A DNA stretch of 11,022 bases from an uncultured cyanobacterium. Its GTDB lineage: Bacteria; Cyanobacteriota; Cyanobacteriia; PCC-6307; Cyanobiaceae. Every line of letters begins with the position of its first letter. Position 1 is the stretch's first letter. The stretch lies in the NCBI GenBank assembly GCA_903921295.1, contig CAIXOZ010000040.1, positions 1 through 11,022 on the forward strand, given 5' to 3'. Of this stretch, positions 1-6,643 are shown piece after piece. The position numbers were made by a program, and so were the translations under genes. The notes beneath the pieces are model-generated. The model was not told the DNA's origin, did not search any database, and saw only the letters and a list, made by a program, of their open reading frames with translations.

Positions 1-110
1 ACCGGCCGCTGCGCCTGCATCTGAAGGGCGTGTTCACCGAATTGCCGGTGCCGCCCTATGTCGTGGCGGAATGGCGCCGCCTGCCCACCTGGATGGCCGA
101 CGACGACTGA
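1..110 (+). CDS. C-terminal end of an unrecognised protein (5' end outside window)
   Basis: The frame whose codons begin at position 3 is open from the window edge to a TGA at 108-110. It encodes about 35 residues: a basic start (RPLRLHLKG), a hydrophobic and proline-rich middle (ELPVPPYVV), then AEWRRLPTW and an acidic tail ending MADDD. The rest of the gene lies to the left. I do not recognise the family from this tail and assign no function. The gene is convergent with the FAD oxidase gene on the other strand, 65 bp away. Codon use is GC-rich like the core genes further right. Frame and stop are direct observation; that this is a real gene is inferred from the codon pattern and the hairpin directly after it. 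Confidence 0.6.
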   Translation, partial: RPLRLHLKGVFTELPVPPYVVAEWRRLPTWMADDD

Positions 111-133
111 GGCCAGCCCCTCGGTTGTGGCCT
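110..133. terminator. Small hairpin between convergent genes, possible terminator
   Basis: AGGCCA at 110-115 pairs with TGGCCT at 128-133 around a 12-nt loop, starting on the last base of the upstream stop codon. It sits in the short space between two convergent genes. There is no T-run on either side, so intrinsic termination is only a guess. Confidence 0.3.
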
Positions 134-175
134 GACCGGGCCTCCAGCCTTTGCGCTGAACTCCCCCTCACCTCT

Positions 176-1759
176 TCAGGCCGGTCGGATGGACTGCTGG
201 AAGCGGAACAGATTGCCGGGATCGCGAGCGGCCTTGATCTGGCGCAGCCGCGACAGATTGCTGCCGTAATAAGCACTCGCCCACCCCTTGAGTTGACGGT
301 TGCCGTAGTTGGAATACTCCGCACCCGTACTCCAGGGGATCAGGCGGCTGTGGAGCTGGGACACCCAGGCCTGGGCAGCGGCGACGAGGTCGGCGGACGC
401 TGCGGGGCCCACCCGCGACTGGAACTGAAACACCAGCAGACCATCGCGGTATGGAAAAGCGGTTGCCGAAGGTGAGACCGCATGGGTGGCGCCGTTGATC
501 GGTTCGACGATCACCTTGGCGACCTGCACCCCGGGGTCAACGTTCGCAGGCTGCAGGAGCGGATCGCGCTGCCAGGCCTCGAGGGCCTCGATCAGAACGT
601 CCACGGCTGGGCGGCTCCAGCGCTGTCGACTGATTTCGGAGTAGGTCGATACGCCAACGCGGGGCAGCTGCCCGGGTGGCCGCGTGATCGGCGCACATTG
701 AGCTGTCGTCAGACCCTCGCAATACTCACTGTATTCCGTGGCAAAGAAGGACTGATGATGCACATTCCGACTGGTTGGAGAGACACCGACTTCGCGAATG
801 AAATCGTTGACCAAGGCATCACTCTTGTCTTTTTTGCCCCGATACCAGAGCGAGACATAAATGCTGGGTTGGGCGTTTGTGTCTTGTTTGGATGTGGCGA
901 ATTCAAGGAGAGGATGGGCCTGCAGCGGCAGCCGATCCACCCAGGTCTGAAACACGTCGAATACGCGTGCAGCTGCGGACCAGGGGAAGGTCAGGGCCTG
1001 GGTATGGAACGGCATGTCCACCGGCACAGTGGCGAACTCAAATGAGGTGACAACCCCGAAATTGCCACCCCCCCCACCGCGGATAGCCCAGAACAGGTCT
1101 GCATTCTGGCGGGGGCTGATCCGCAGAAGTTTGCCATCGGCGGTGACGATCTCCGCGGAAAGAAGCCTGTCCAGGGTGAGGCCATACTGGCGAATGAATG
1201 GACCGACACCTCCACCCTGGGTTAGCCCTGAGATCCCCACCGTGGGGCAGGTGCCCCCGGGAATCGTGACCTTGGCCTGTTCATAGAGTTGGCGATAGAT
1301 GGCCAGCAGCTGTGCGCCTGCGCCGATGCGCACCCTGAAGTGATCCGCGCTCAAAGCGACGCGGTTCATCGAGGCCAGATCAATCACCAGGCCGTTGGAT
1401 GAAGAAAACCCCTGAAACGAGTGGCCCCCTGAGCGGGCGGTGGGCTGCAGGCCATGGTCCCGACAGAACCGCACCGCCTGCTGGACATCCCGCGCATCCG
1501 CCGCCTGCAGCACCGCCTGTGGATAGACGTCGTCGTAAAGGGTGTTCCAGGCCAGGCGGGCGATCGGATAGTCGGCTGCCGTCGGCAGGAGCAAGCGACC
1601 GTGGATGGTTCCCGCGAGGTCGGCCCAGTCGGTGGCATTGGCCGCGGCATGGGCCTGCTCCCCCCCGAGCAGCCAGGCCGCGACGGGGGAGCCACTCATC
1701 AGTCCCGCCGCCGCCAGGCCTGAGCCGATCAACAGTTGACGGCGGGTGAGTTTCGTCAT
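176..1759 (-). CDS. Tat-exported FAD-linked oxidase, berberine-bridge (BBE) type
   Basis: A 527-residue flavoprotein oxidase of the FAD_binding_4 (PCMH/VAO) superfamily with a C-terminal BBE domain. Family members oxidise alcohols, sugars or amines with O2; the substrate here cannot be read from sequence. The N-terminus carries a twin-arginine signal (TRRQLLIG, residues 5-12), a hydrophobic stretch and a probable cleavage site after AHA near residue 38, so it should be exported folded with its cofactor. The FAD domain shows RSGGHSFQGFS with His113 and GGTCPTVGISG with Cys171, the two positions used for bicovalent FAD attachment in BBE-like enzymes. GGGGGNFGVV follows. The BBE domain is near the end (YSNY ... 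YYG ... RLRQIKAARDPGNLFRFQQS). The ATG at 1759 was chosen because the Tat motif directly follows it; the frame is open 19 codons further upstream to 1816. It follows the nucleoside-hydrolase-like gene on the same strand, 250 bp downstream. Family call is strong; function open. Confidence 0.9.
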   Translation of the reverse strand: MTKLTRRQLLIGSGLAAAGLMSGSPVAAWLLGGEQAHAAANATDWADLAGTIHGRLLLPTAADYPIARLAWNTLYDDVYPQAVLQAADARDVQQAVRFCRDHGLQPTARSGGHSFQGFSSSNGLVIDLASMNRVALSADHFRVRIGAGAQLLAIYRQLYEQAKVTIPGGTCPTVGISGLTQGGGVGPFIRQYGLTLDRLLSAEIVTADGKLLRISPRQNADLFWAIRGGGGGNFGVVTSFEFATVPVDMPFHTQALTFPWSAAARVFDVFQTWVDRLPLQAHPLLEFATSKQDTNAQPSIYVSLWYRGKKDKSDALVNDFIREVGVSPTSRNVHHQSFFATEYSEYCEGLTTAQCAPITRPPGQLPRVGVSTYSEISRQRWSRPAVDVLIEALEAWQRDPLLQPANVDPGVQVAKVIVEPINGATHAVSPSATAFPYRDGLLVFQFQSRVGPAASADLVAAAQAWVSQLHSRLIPWSTGAEYSNYGNRQLKGWASAYYGSNLSRLRQIKAARDPGNLFRFQQSIRPA

Positions 1760-1847
1760 GATGACCTGCCAGGCAGAACGTGAGGATGACTGCCTCCGGT
1801 TTAGCGATCCCCTCAACAGATGTCAGCGGCTGGCCTTGGTTTGAGCC

Positions 1848-1875
1848 AGGGCACAGGGCACAGGGCACAGGGCAG
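1848..1875. repeat. Four tandem copies of a 7-bp unit (AGGGCAC)
   Basis: AGGGCAC occurs head to tail at 1848-1854, 1855-1861 and 1862-1868, then AGGGCAG at 1869-1875. The array lies in the space upstream of the FAD oxidase start, between two minus-strand genes. A 7-bp period is typical of slipped-strand microrepeats and could vary in copy number between strains. No protein is read through it, so an effect would have to be on spacing or transcription. That is speculation. Confidence 0.9.
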
Positions 1876-1947
1876 GACAGCTTTTGGCTGATGAGCCCAC
1901 ATCGCCTGATTCGATCGATGACGGAACTCGGCAATGGCGGGAGATCA

Positions 1948-1961
1948 TCCATCGAAATGGA
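1948..1961 (-). terminator. UUCG-loop hairpin after the nucleoside-hydrolase-like gene
   Basis: On the minus strand TCCAT, TTCG, ATGGA forms a 5-bp stem closed by a UUCG tetraloop, with one further possible G-U pair outside it. It lies about 50 nt beyond the stop codon at 2010. No T-run follows. It may mark an mRNA 3' end or may be chance. Confidence 0.25.
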
Positions 1962-2009
1962 CAAAATCAAGCCGCGGAAGTCAGCGATGAAGCAGGGTCA
2001 TGGTGGCGG

Positions 2010-3176
2010 CTACCTGATCGTCAGCGACTGATTGGTGGCGTCCGTCCAGGCTCGGCGCAACGTCACGACTGTTTCAGGGTGGGAGCCGTTGACCAGCGTC
2101 GGTGCATAGTGTTTTCCGCCCGTTTCTGGCGCCTCTTTGGGAAAGTAGAGAGAAAAGAGTGATGGATTGATCAGGAAAAGCGCGGCGGACTGATCCCAGA
2201 GCAGCATTTCACCTCCAGAGCCATTGGCGACGGCCATTGGCTCCCACGTTGATCGTGAGCTGCAAGGGCGTCCGATCGTCTCAGGCGTTGTGTAGAAACT
2301 CGAACAGGAGATGTCATTCAGTAGGGCCTTCCGCAACCGACCCGGTAGCCCCTGCGTGATCAGTCCACCCTCGGTCTGACCGGTCGCCGAAACGGCGCCG
2401 CTGACCATCTCCAGGTTGGGGCTGTAGCAATGCGGCACTGGCGTTTTGGCGTCGTGACAGTCGCCGAAGCGGGGAATGTCAACAAAGAAGGCTTTCAACT
2501 GCTTCAGGGCCGGCATGGCCTGCCGGCAGGCGTCCATGTCGTAGCGACAGTTGAATGAATCCTTCCCGGGCGTGCGGGAATCATCTCCGATCGGTTGTCC
2601 CATGATCACCACCCGATCAATCTTGTCCTTGATCAGCGGCAGATAATGATTGAATGATGTGTATGTGCCGATGATCAGGACGGATACCGTCTTGCATTCG
2701 CGCACCGAATCAGCAACCCGCCGCGCATAGCCAGGTTCGCTGGGCCAGGGCTTCAATTCCTCTGGCAGCAGCCCATTGGAGCGATTCATCATCGAGCGGA
2801 AGAACGGCAGCCAGGGCCATGGCTTCAGATCAGGGCTCTGCGCCTGCTTGCCGCCAACAATGATCGGTATCCTTCTGGCCTGCGGCTGATCGGGCAGTTG
2901 ATTGACCAGCGCATTCACAGCTGGTGCAGCCTGTTCGGGAAGGGTATAGCCCTCGGATTGGACAATGGCCGCTACATGCTTGCTGCCAAGCACCAGCGGG
3001 ATGGCCTGCATGTCATCAATGTCGTAGTCATTGTCCAGAATCACGCAGGCGCTCTTCTGAGCCTGGTTCGCTCCAGGGCGTGCACCTGCCCAGGCTGGAA
3101 CAGGTGTGACCTGCCCAAGGGCAAGTCCGGAGACGGCGAGCAGCGCCAGAGAGAGGCGAGAGAGTGATCGGACCAC
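2010..3176 (-). CDS. Secreted nucleoside-hydrolase-fold protein
   Basis: A 388-residue protein with a Sec-type signal peptide (LSLALLAVSGLALGQ, probable cleavage after AWA near residue 30). Mature residues 46-61 (ILDNDYDIDDMQAIPL) match the Asp-rich calcium and ribose site of nucleoside hydrolases, DxDxxxDD: Asp48, Asp50, Asp54, Asp55. VLIIGTYTSF (167-176) resembles the 'GPLTN' strand, VVIMGQPIG (189-197) the 'MGG' strand, and LWDQSAALFLINPSLF (326-341) the C-terminal 'HDPLAVAYxxxP' segment. In that last segment the usual catalytic His is Trp327 while the metal-binding Asp328 is kept. Eight cysteines (44, 161, 210, 217, 240, 250, 291, 305) fit an oxidising, extracytoplasmic location. Family members cleave N-glycosidic bonds of nucleosides; with the His replaced, the substrate or even activity is uncertain. 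The start is a GTG; a GAAGG only 2 nt upstream is too close to be a good ribosome site, so the start is tentative. Base composition is lower in GC than the genes to the right. Confidence 0.75.
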   Translation of the reverse strand: MVRSLSRLSLALLAVSGLALGQVTPVPAWAGARPGANQAQKSACVILDNDYDIDDMQAIPLVLGSKHVAAIVQSEGYTLPEQAAPAVNALVNQLPDQPQARRIPIIVGGKQAQSPDLKPWPWLPFFRSMMNRSNGLLPEELKPWPSEPGYARRVADSVRECKTVSVLIIGTYTSFNHYLPLIKDKIDRVVIMGQPIGDDSRTPGKDSFNCRYDMDACRQAMPALKQLKAFFVDIPRFGDCHDAKTPVPHCYSPNLEMVSGAVSATGQTEGGLITQGLPGRLRKALLNDISCSSFYTTPETIGRPCSSRSTWEPMAVANGSGGEMLLWDQSAALFLINPSLFSLYFPKEAPETGGKHYAPTLVNGSHPETVVTLRRAWTDATNQSLTIR

Positions 3177-3602
3177 GGCCTTCAGGCAAGAACGTTGGAA
3201 TCAAGCATCGGATTCAGTGATATGCATCCGGCCAAGACAGGGCGAACATGGCGTTGGCGTCATCTCGGTGGCATCAGACCGATGGGTGCTGGCTGAAACA
3301 GTGGCCAGCCATGGCTTGAAGCGCCCCGGGGCAGCTCAGGTCCCTGGTCCATGTGGGCGAGTGACAAGATCTGACGACAGACAAGACCTGGCGAGACGCA
3401 CGAACTTGCCTGTGACAAGGACTGACCAGAACAGCCTCACGAGTGATCGGGACCCATGAGAACAGGCTCATGGCTGACAGGGGGCGCTGTCAAAACAGTT
3501 CAAAACTGGAAACTGGTGATGATCAGTATTGGCTTCGTCGCAAAAAGTCATCGCAAACAACAGGGACGTCGCGACGGCAGCATGGGACTCTGCCTCCGAT
3601 CC
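3177..3602. other. 426-bp gene-free stretch between divergent genes
   Basis: It separates the exported hydrolase-like gene (minus) from ribD (plus) and must hold the promoters of both. No frame in it gives a recognisable protein. The ribD frame is open upstream to 3456, but that extension looks like leader sequence, not RibD. The left part (3240-3440) is rich in GACAAG/GACAG words, for example GTGACAAG at 3361 and 3412. The right part holds three consecutive small hairpins, listed separately, and a perfect 10-bp palindrome CGTCGCGACG at 3567-3576. I do not see the conserved core of an FMN riboswitch. The change from lower to higher GC occurs within this stretch. Confidence 0.6.
3454..3508 (+). 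promoter_or_regulatory. Three consecutive hairpins upstream of ribD
   Basis: Three perfect inverted repeats follow one another: CCATGAG/CTCATGG (3454-3460 with 3467-3473, 6-nt loop), TGACAG/CTGTCA (3475-3480 with 3487-3492, 6-nt loop) and CAGTT/AACTG (3496-3500 with 3504-3508, 3-nt loop). They end about 95 nt before the chosen ribD start. If transcribed they could form a structured 5' leader; as DNA they could be binding sites. Regulation of ribD by this structure is inference. Confidence 0.4.
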
Positions 3603-4712
3603 ATGGCGTCTCCCATTTCTCTGTCGCCCTCCGCTTCGGCCTCGGCCTCCAACCCCTGGCGCCGCTGGATGGCCCGTGCCCTGCAGCTGGCAGCCCTGGG
3701 CCAGGGGCGAACCAGCCCCAATCCGATGGTGGGTGCGGTGGTGCTCGATGCCGCCGGCCAGCTGGTGGGCGAGGGCTTTCATGCCGCTGCCGGCCAGCCC
3801 CATGCCGAGGTGGGGGCGTTGCGGCAAGCGGGGGAGCGGGCCCGGGGCGGCAGCCTGGTGGTGACGCTCGAGCCCTGTTGTCATCACGGCCGCACCCCAC
3901 CCTGCAGCGAGGCGGTGATCGCCGCCGGGGTGAGCACGGTGGTGATCGCGATGGAGGATCCCAACCCCCTGGTGGCTGGTGGCGGAGTGGCCCGGTTGCG
4001 GCAGGCGGGGCTGACGGTGATCATGGGCGTGATGGAGGCGCAGGCCCAGGCGTTGAACCGGGCCTTCGGGCATCGGCAGCGCCACGGCCGCCCCTACGGC
4101 CTGCTGAAGTGGGCGATGAGCGTGGATGGCCGTACGGCCCTGCCCAGTGGCGACAGCCAGTGGATCAGCGGACCAGCGGCACGGTCCTGGGTGCATGAGC
4201 TCCGGGCCGGTTGTGATGCGGTGATCGTGGGCGGTGGCACCCTGCGGGCGGATGATCCCCTGCTCACCAGCCGCGGCAGACGCGAACCTGAGCCTCTGCG
4301 GGTGGTGCTGAGCCGCAGCCTCGCGCTACCGGCCCAGGCCCGGCTCTGGGACCAGAGCGTGGCCCCGACCCTGGTGGCCCATGGCCCCGGGGCCGCGGGC
4401 ACCTGGAGCGCCGATGGCGTCGAGACCCTGCCGCTGCCGGCCTGCGAACCGCTGGCATTGCTGGAGGCCCTGCACGCCCGGGGCTGCAACCAGGTGCTCT
4501 GGGAATGCGGGCCTGAGCTGGCGGCGGCGGCGATCCGCCAGGGCTGTGTGCAGGAGATCGCGACGGTGATCGCCCCGAAACTTCTGGGGGGCGAACCGGC
4601 GCGCACGCCGCTGGCGAGCCTGGGGCTGGAACGGGTGCAGGACGCGGCGGTGCTGGAAACGACTCCACCCGTGACGATCGATCGCGATCTGCTCTGGACC
4701 CTGCGACTCTGA
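3603..4712 (+). CDS. ribD: Bifunctional riboflavin biosynthesis deaminase/reductase RibD
   Basis: RibD deaminates 2,5-diamino-6-ribosylamino-4(3H)-pyrimidinone 5'-phosphate and then reduces the ribosyl chain with NADPH, giving the ribityl precursor that RibH converts onward to riboflavin; it acts in the cytosol. From the ATG at 3603 the protein has 369 residues, the usual RibD length. The N-terminal cytidine-deaminase-like domain shows the zinc site: His67-Ala-Glu69 (PHAEVGAL) and EPCCHHGRTPPC with Cys92 and Cys101. The reductase domain begins near residue 164 with PYGLLKWAMSVDGR and includes WISGPAARSWVHELRAGCDA and VGGGTLRADDPLL; ECGPELAAA lies near residue 301. The frame is open upstream to 3456, and another ATG exists at 3582. 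I chose 3603 for length; no clear ribosome site favours any of them. No other rib gene is nearby, as is common in cyanobacteria, where rib genes are scattered. The gene is very GC-rich, unlike its left neighbours. Downstream it is convergent with the Rrf2 regulator. Confidence 0.93.
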   Translation: MASPISLSPSASASASNPWRRWMARALQLAALGQGRTSPNPMVGAVVLDAAGQLVGEGFHAAAGQPHAEVGALRQAGERARGGSLVVTLEPCCHHGRTPPCSEAVIAAGVSTVVIAMEDPNPLVAGGGVARLRQAGLTVIMGVMEAQAQALNRAFGHRQRHGRPYGLLKWAMSVDGRTALPSGDSQWISGPAARSWVHELRAGCDAVIVGGGTLRADDPLLTSRGRREPEPLRVVLSRSLALPAQARLWDQSVAPTLVAHGPGAAGTWSADGVETLPLPACEPLALLEALHARGCNQVLWECGPELAAAAIRQGCVQEIATVIAPKLLGGEPARTPLASLGLERVQDAAVLETTPPVTIDRDLLWTLRL

Positions 4713-4732
4713 GGCCCCTGCGCTCCCGGCAC

Positions 4733-4757
4733 GGCCCTGGACGGCACCAACAGGGCC
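4733..4757. terminator. Hairpin between convergent ribD and regulator genes
   Basis: GGCCCTG (4733-4739) pairs perfectly with CAGGGCC (4751-4757) around an 11-nt loop, 20 nt after the ribD stop and about 100 nt beyond the stop of the opposite gene. It is well placed as a shared terminator, but neither strand shows a T-run. Confidence 0.45.
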
Positions 4758-4854
4758 TGCTTCCACCGGAACGCCAACACCAGCCGGTCGCGATGCTGCC
4801 CGGAGCGCCCTGTGGGAGGGGAAGCCGGAAGGCCACTGACGAAGCCTGCCGCGC

Positions 4855-5286
4855 TCAGATGAAATACATGGCGTGGTCCTGAAGCAGGGCATCGCGGCGC
4901 TCCAGCAGATCCGCCAGGGTGGTGCCGCCCAGAAGGCGGAGCCGGGCCTGCTCGAGCTCCTGCTCAAAGCCCCTCAGGGCCCGCCACTCGGCACTGGTCT
5001 GACCATCGGCATCGCTGGATCCGGCCAGCCCTTCAAGGCAGCGCACCACCTCCAGCACCACCACCTCCGAAGGCGGTGACACCAGCTGATAGCCCCCGCG
5101 GGGACCGCGGATGCTGCGCAGGAAACCGCCACGGCGCAGGCTGGCGAGCATCTGCTCGAGATAGCGGTCGGGGATGCCCTGACGGGCAGCGATCTCCGGC
5201 ACCTGCAGCACGCCCCCGCTGGCCTGAACATCGGCAAGCTCCAGCAGGGCCAGGAGGCCATAGGCCGTCTTCGAACTGAAGGCCAC
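4855..5286 (-). CDS. Rrf2-family transcriptional regulator, CymR-like
   Basis: A small DNA-binding repressor of the Rrf2 family, 143 residues from the GTG at 5286. That start was chosen because it places the family's N-terminus (MAFSSKTAYGLLALLELA) at residue 1; the frame is open further upstream but that part matches nothing. The winged helix-turn-helix occupies about residues 1-85, with the recognition segment IPDRYLEQMLASLRRGGFL (38-56) and the wing SIRGPRGGYQL (58-68). A longer helix follows, and the end TTLADLL ... HAMYFI recalls the end of Bacillus CymR, the cysteine-metabolism repressor. The only cysteine is Cys83, so the three-Cys Fe-S cluster site of IscR/NsrR is absent and sensing should be by partner or ligand, as for CymR with CysK. 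It is transcribed divergently from the first sulfate-binding protein gene with 148 bp between them, which suggests local control of sulfur uptake. Family call is strong; CymR-like role is inference. Confidence 0.82.
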   Translation of the reverse strand: MAFSSKTAYGLLALLELADVQASGGVLQVPEIAARQGIPDRYLEQMLASLRRGGFLRSIRGPRGGYQLVSPPSEVVVLEVVRCLEGLAGSSDADGQTSAEWRALRGFEQELEQARLRLLGGTTLADLLERRDALLQDHAMYFI

Positions 5287-5434
5287 GAAGGAGCGCGCGC
5301 GGGCAATGGCCGGATTGTGGCAGCACGCAGCGCCGCATCGACCGCCAAGACGGACGGAACCAGGCGGGGTAGCCGCGAACACACGCCAACGCCAACCCAA
5401 ACCCTAGATCTTAGCTTTAACCAACCGGAATACC
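5287..5434. promoter_or_regulatory. Divergent promoter/operator region, Rrf2 gene and sbpA copy 1
   Basis: This 148-bp spacer serves two divergent starts. Most of it is GC-rich, but 5398-5424 is a conspicuous AT-rich patch just before the sbp GTG at 5435. It contains the dyad CTAGATCTTAG at 5404-5414 (outer arms CTA/TAG, centre AGATCT) and TTTAACC at 5416-5422. A second pair, AACCA (5419-5423) and TGGTT (5436-5440), spans the start codon with a 12-nt gap. Rrf2 proteins usually bind AT-rich dyads, so 5404-5440 is the best operator candidate. No convincing -35/-10 pair was found. Confidence 0.45.
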
Positions 5435-6496
5435 GTGGTTTACCTCTCTCACGCCTTGACGCGCCGCCTCGGAGCCAGCGCGATCGTGGCCGGCATCGGC
5501 CTGGGCAGCGGCACCTCCCTGCTGGCCGGAGCCACTGCCGAGGCAGCGCCCAAAGCTCCGGCCCCTGCACCCCAGGAGCTGCTGCTGGTGAGCTACGCCG
5601 TCACAAAGGCGGCCTACGACAGGATCATCCCCGCCTTTGAGGCCGACTGGAAGAAGAAGACCGGCCAGACCGTGCGCATCAAGACCAGCTTCGGCGGTTC
5701 CGGCAGCCAGACCCGCGCTGTGCTCGACGGCCTTGAAGCCGATGTGGTCGGTTTGGCCATGGAAGCCGATGTGCTGAAGCTGGAGGCGAAGGGCCTGATC
5801 CAGCCGGGCTGGCAGAAGGAATTGCCCAACAACGCGATCGCCACCAACTCAACGATCGCCTTCTTCCTCCGCCCGGGCAATCCCAGAAAAATCAAGTCCT
5901 GGGAAGACCTGAACAACAGAGGCGTCGATGTGGTGACCGCCAACCCGAAGACTTCCGGCGGCGCCCGCTGGAGCTTCCTGGGCCTGTGGGGCAACCAGAT
6001 CGAGACCGGGAAGAGCGAGGCCCAGGCCCGCGCCTACGTCGGTTCAGTGCTGCGCAATGTGGACGTGCTGCCCAAGGACGCCCGCGAGGCCACCGACACC
6101 TTCGTCAAGCGCCACAAGGGTGATGTGCTGCTGAACTGGGAAACGGAAGCGATCCTGGCTCGCAAGAACAAGGAGTGGACGGTTCCCTACAAACTGCCCA
6201 GCCCGAATGTGCTGACGGAAATGCCCGTTGCCGTCGTCGATCGGAACGTTGACAGGCACGGCACCCGGCGGGTGGCTGAGGCCTTCGCAAAATTCCTCTA
6301 TACCCCCACGGCCCAGAAGCACTTCGTGGACAACGGCTTCCGGCCGGTGACGCCGGAAGGCAAGGCCTATGCCCGTGGCAAGTTCCAGGAGGTGCAGTTC
6401 TTCCGGATTTCCGATTTCGGCGGTTGGGCCGCCTTCGACAAGAAATTCTTCGGCAAGGGTGGTGTCTGGGATCAGATCTTCAGCAAGAGCCGCTGA
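5435..6496 (+). CDS. sbpA: Periplasmic sulfate/thiosulfate-binding protein, copy 1
   Basis: Substrate-binding protein of a sulfate-type ABC importer; it captures the oxyanion in the periplasm for a CysT/CysW/CysA complex. It has 353 residues with a cleavable signal peptide (hydrophobic 13-32, likely cleavage after AEA at residue 37) and no lipobox cysteine. The family signature NPKTSGGAR is at 170-178. Mapping onto Salmonella Sbp (from memory), ligand residues are present: Ser89 (Sbp Ser45), Ser174-Gly-Gly176 (Ser130-Gly132), Ala216 (Ala173) and Trp235 (Trp192). Sbp Asp11, which contributes a backbone contact, is Ala55 in 'SYAVT', a form I recall from cyanobacterial SbpA. Start is GTG with a weak GGA upstream. 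It is divergent from the Rrf2 regulator and 147 bp upstream of a paralogue. No permease or ATPase genes are in the window. Sulfate, thiosulfate or a related oxyanion all remain possible. Confidence 0.92.
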   Translation: MVYLSHALTRRLGASAIVAGIGLGSGTSLLAGATAEAAPKAPAPAPQELLLVSYAVTKAAYDRIIPAFEADWKKKTGQTVRIKTSFGGSGSQTRAVLDGLEADVVGLAMEADVLKLEAKGLIQPGWQKELPNNAIATNSTIAFFLRPGNPRKIKSWEDLNNRGVDVVTANPKTSGGARWSFLGLWGNQIETGKSEAQARAYVGSVLRNVDVLPKDAREATDTFVKRHKGDVLLNWETEAILARKNKEWTVPYKLPSPNVLTEMPVAVVDRNVDRHGTRRVAEAFAKFLYTPTAQKHFVDNGFRPVTPEGKAYARGKFQEVQFFRISDFGGWAAFDKKFFGKGGVWDQIFSKSR

Positions 6497-6563
6497 TCCG
6501 CCGACAGGGGAAGCAAGGCGGGCACCACTCCAGCGACGGCCCCGCGCCCTGGGACGATCCTCA

Positions 6564-6592
6564 CCCCCTGATTCCCCACCAGTCTCAGGGGG
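6564..6592 (+). terminator. Hairpin between the two sbp genes
   Basis: CCCCCTGA (6564-6571) pairs perfectly with TCAGGGGG (6585-6592), an 8-bp stem with a 13-nt loop, about 70 nt after the first sbp stop and about 50 nt before the second start. No T-run follows, so it may be a partial terminator, an mRNA 3'-stabiliser giving unequal expression of the two genes, or an element in front of the second gene. Confidence 0.5.
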
Positions 6593-6643
6593 ATTGAACC
6601 ATCGTCATCGGATAGGCTCCCAGCAGTTCCCCATCGACGTACC

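Noticed and set aside
71..475. Plus-strand open frame of 134 codons
   Set aside because: It lies mostly opposite the well-supported FAD oxidase gene and has no recognisable domain; a shadow frame.
3456..3602. N-terminal extension of RibD from the ATG at 3456
   Set aside because: The extra 49 residues do not resemble RibD, lie over the hairpin run and would make the protein longer than usual.
3454..3602. FMN riboswitch before ribD
   Set aside because: The conserved RFN core (for example the AGGGGCGGGGTGAAAT-like segment) is not present.
4855..5286. IscR/NsrR-type iron-sulfur regulator
   Set aside because: Only one cysteine (Cys83) is present, so the three-cysteine cluster site is missing.
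5834..5841. HIP1 octamer GCGATCGC
   Set aside because: I noticed only this copy in 11 kb, about what is expected by chance at this GC content.
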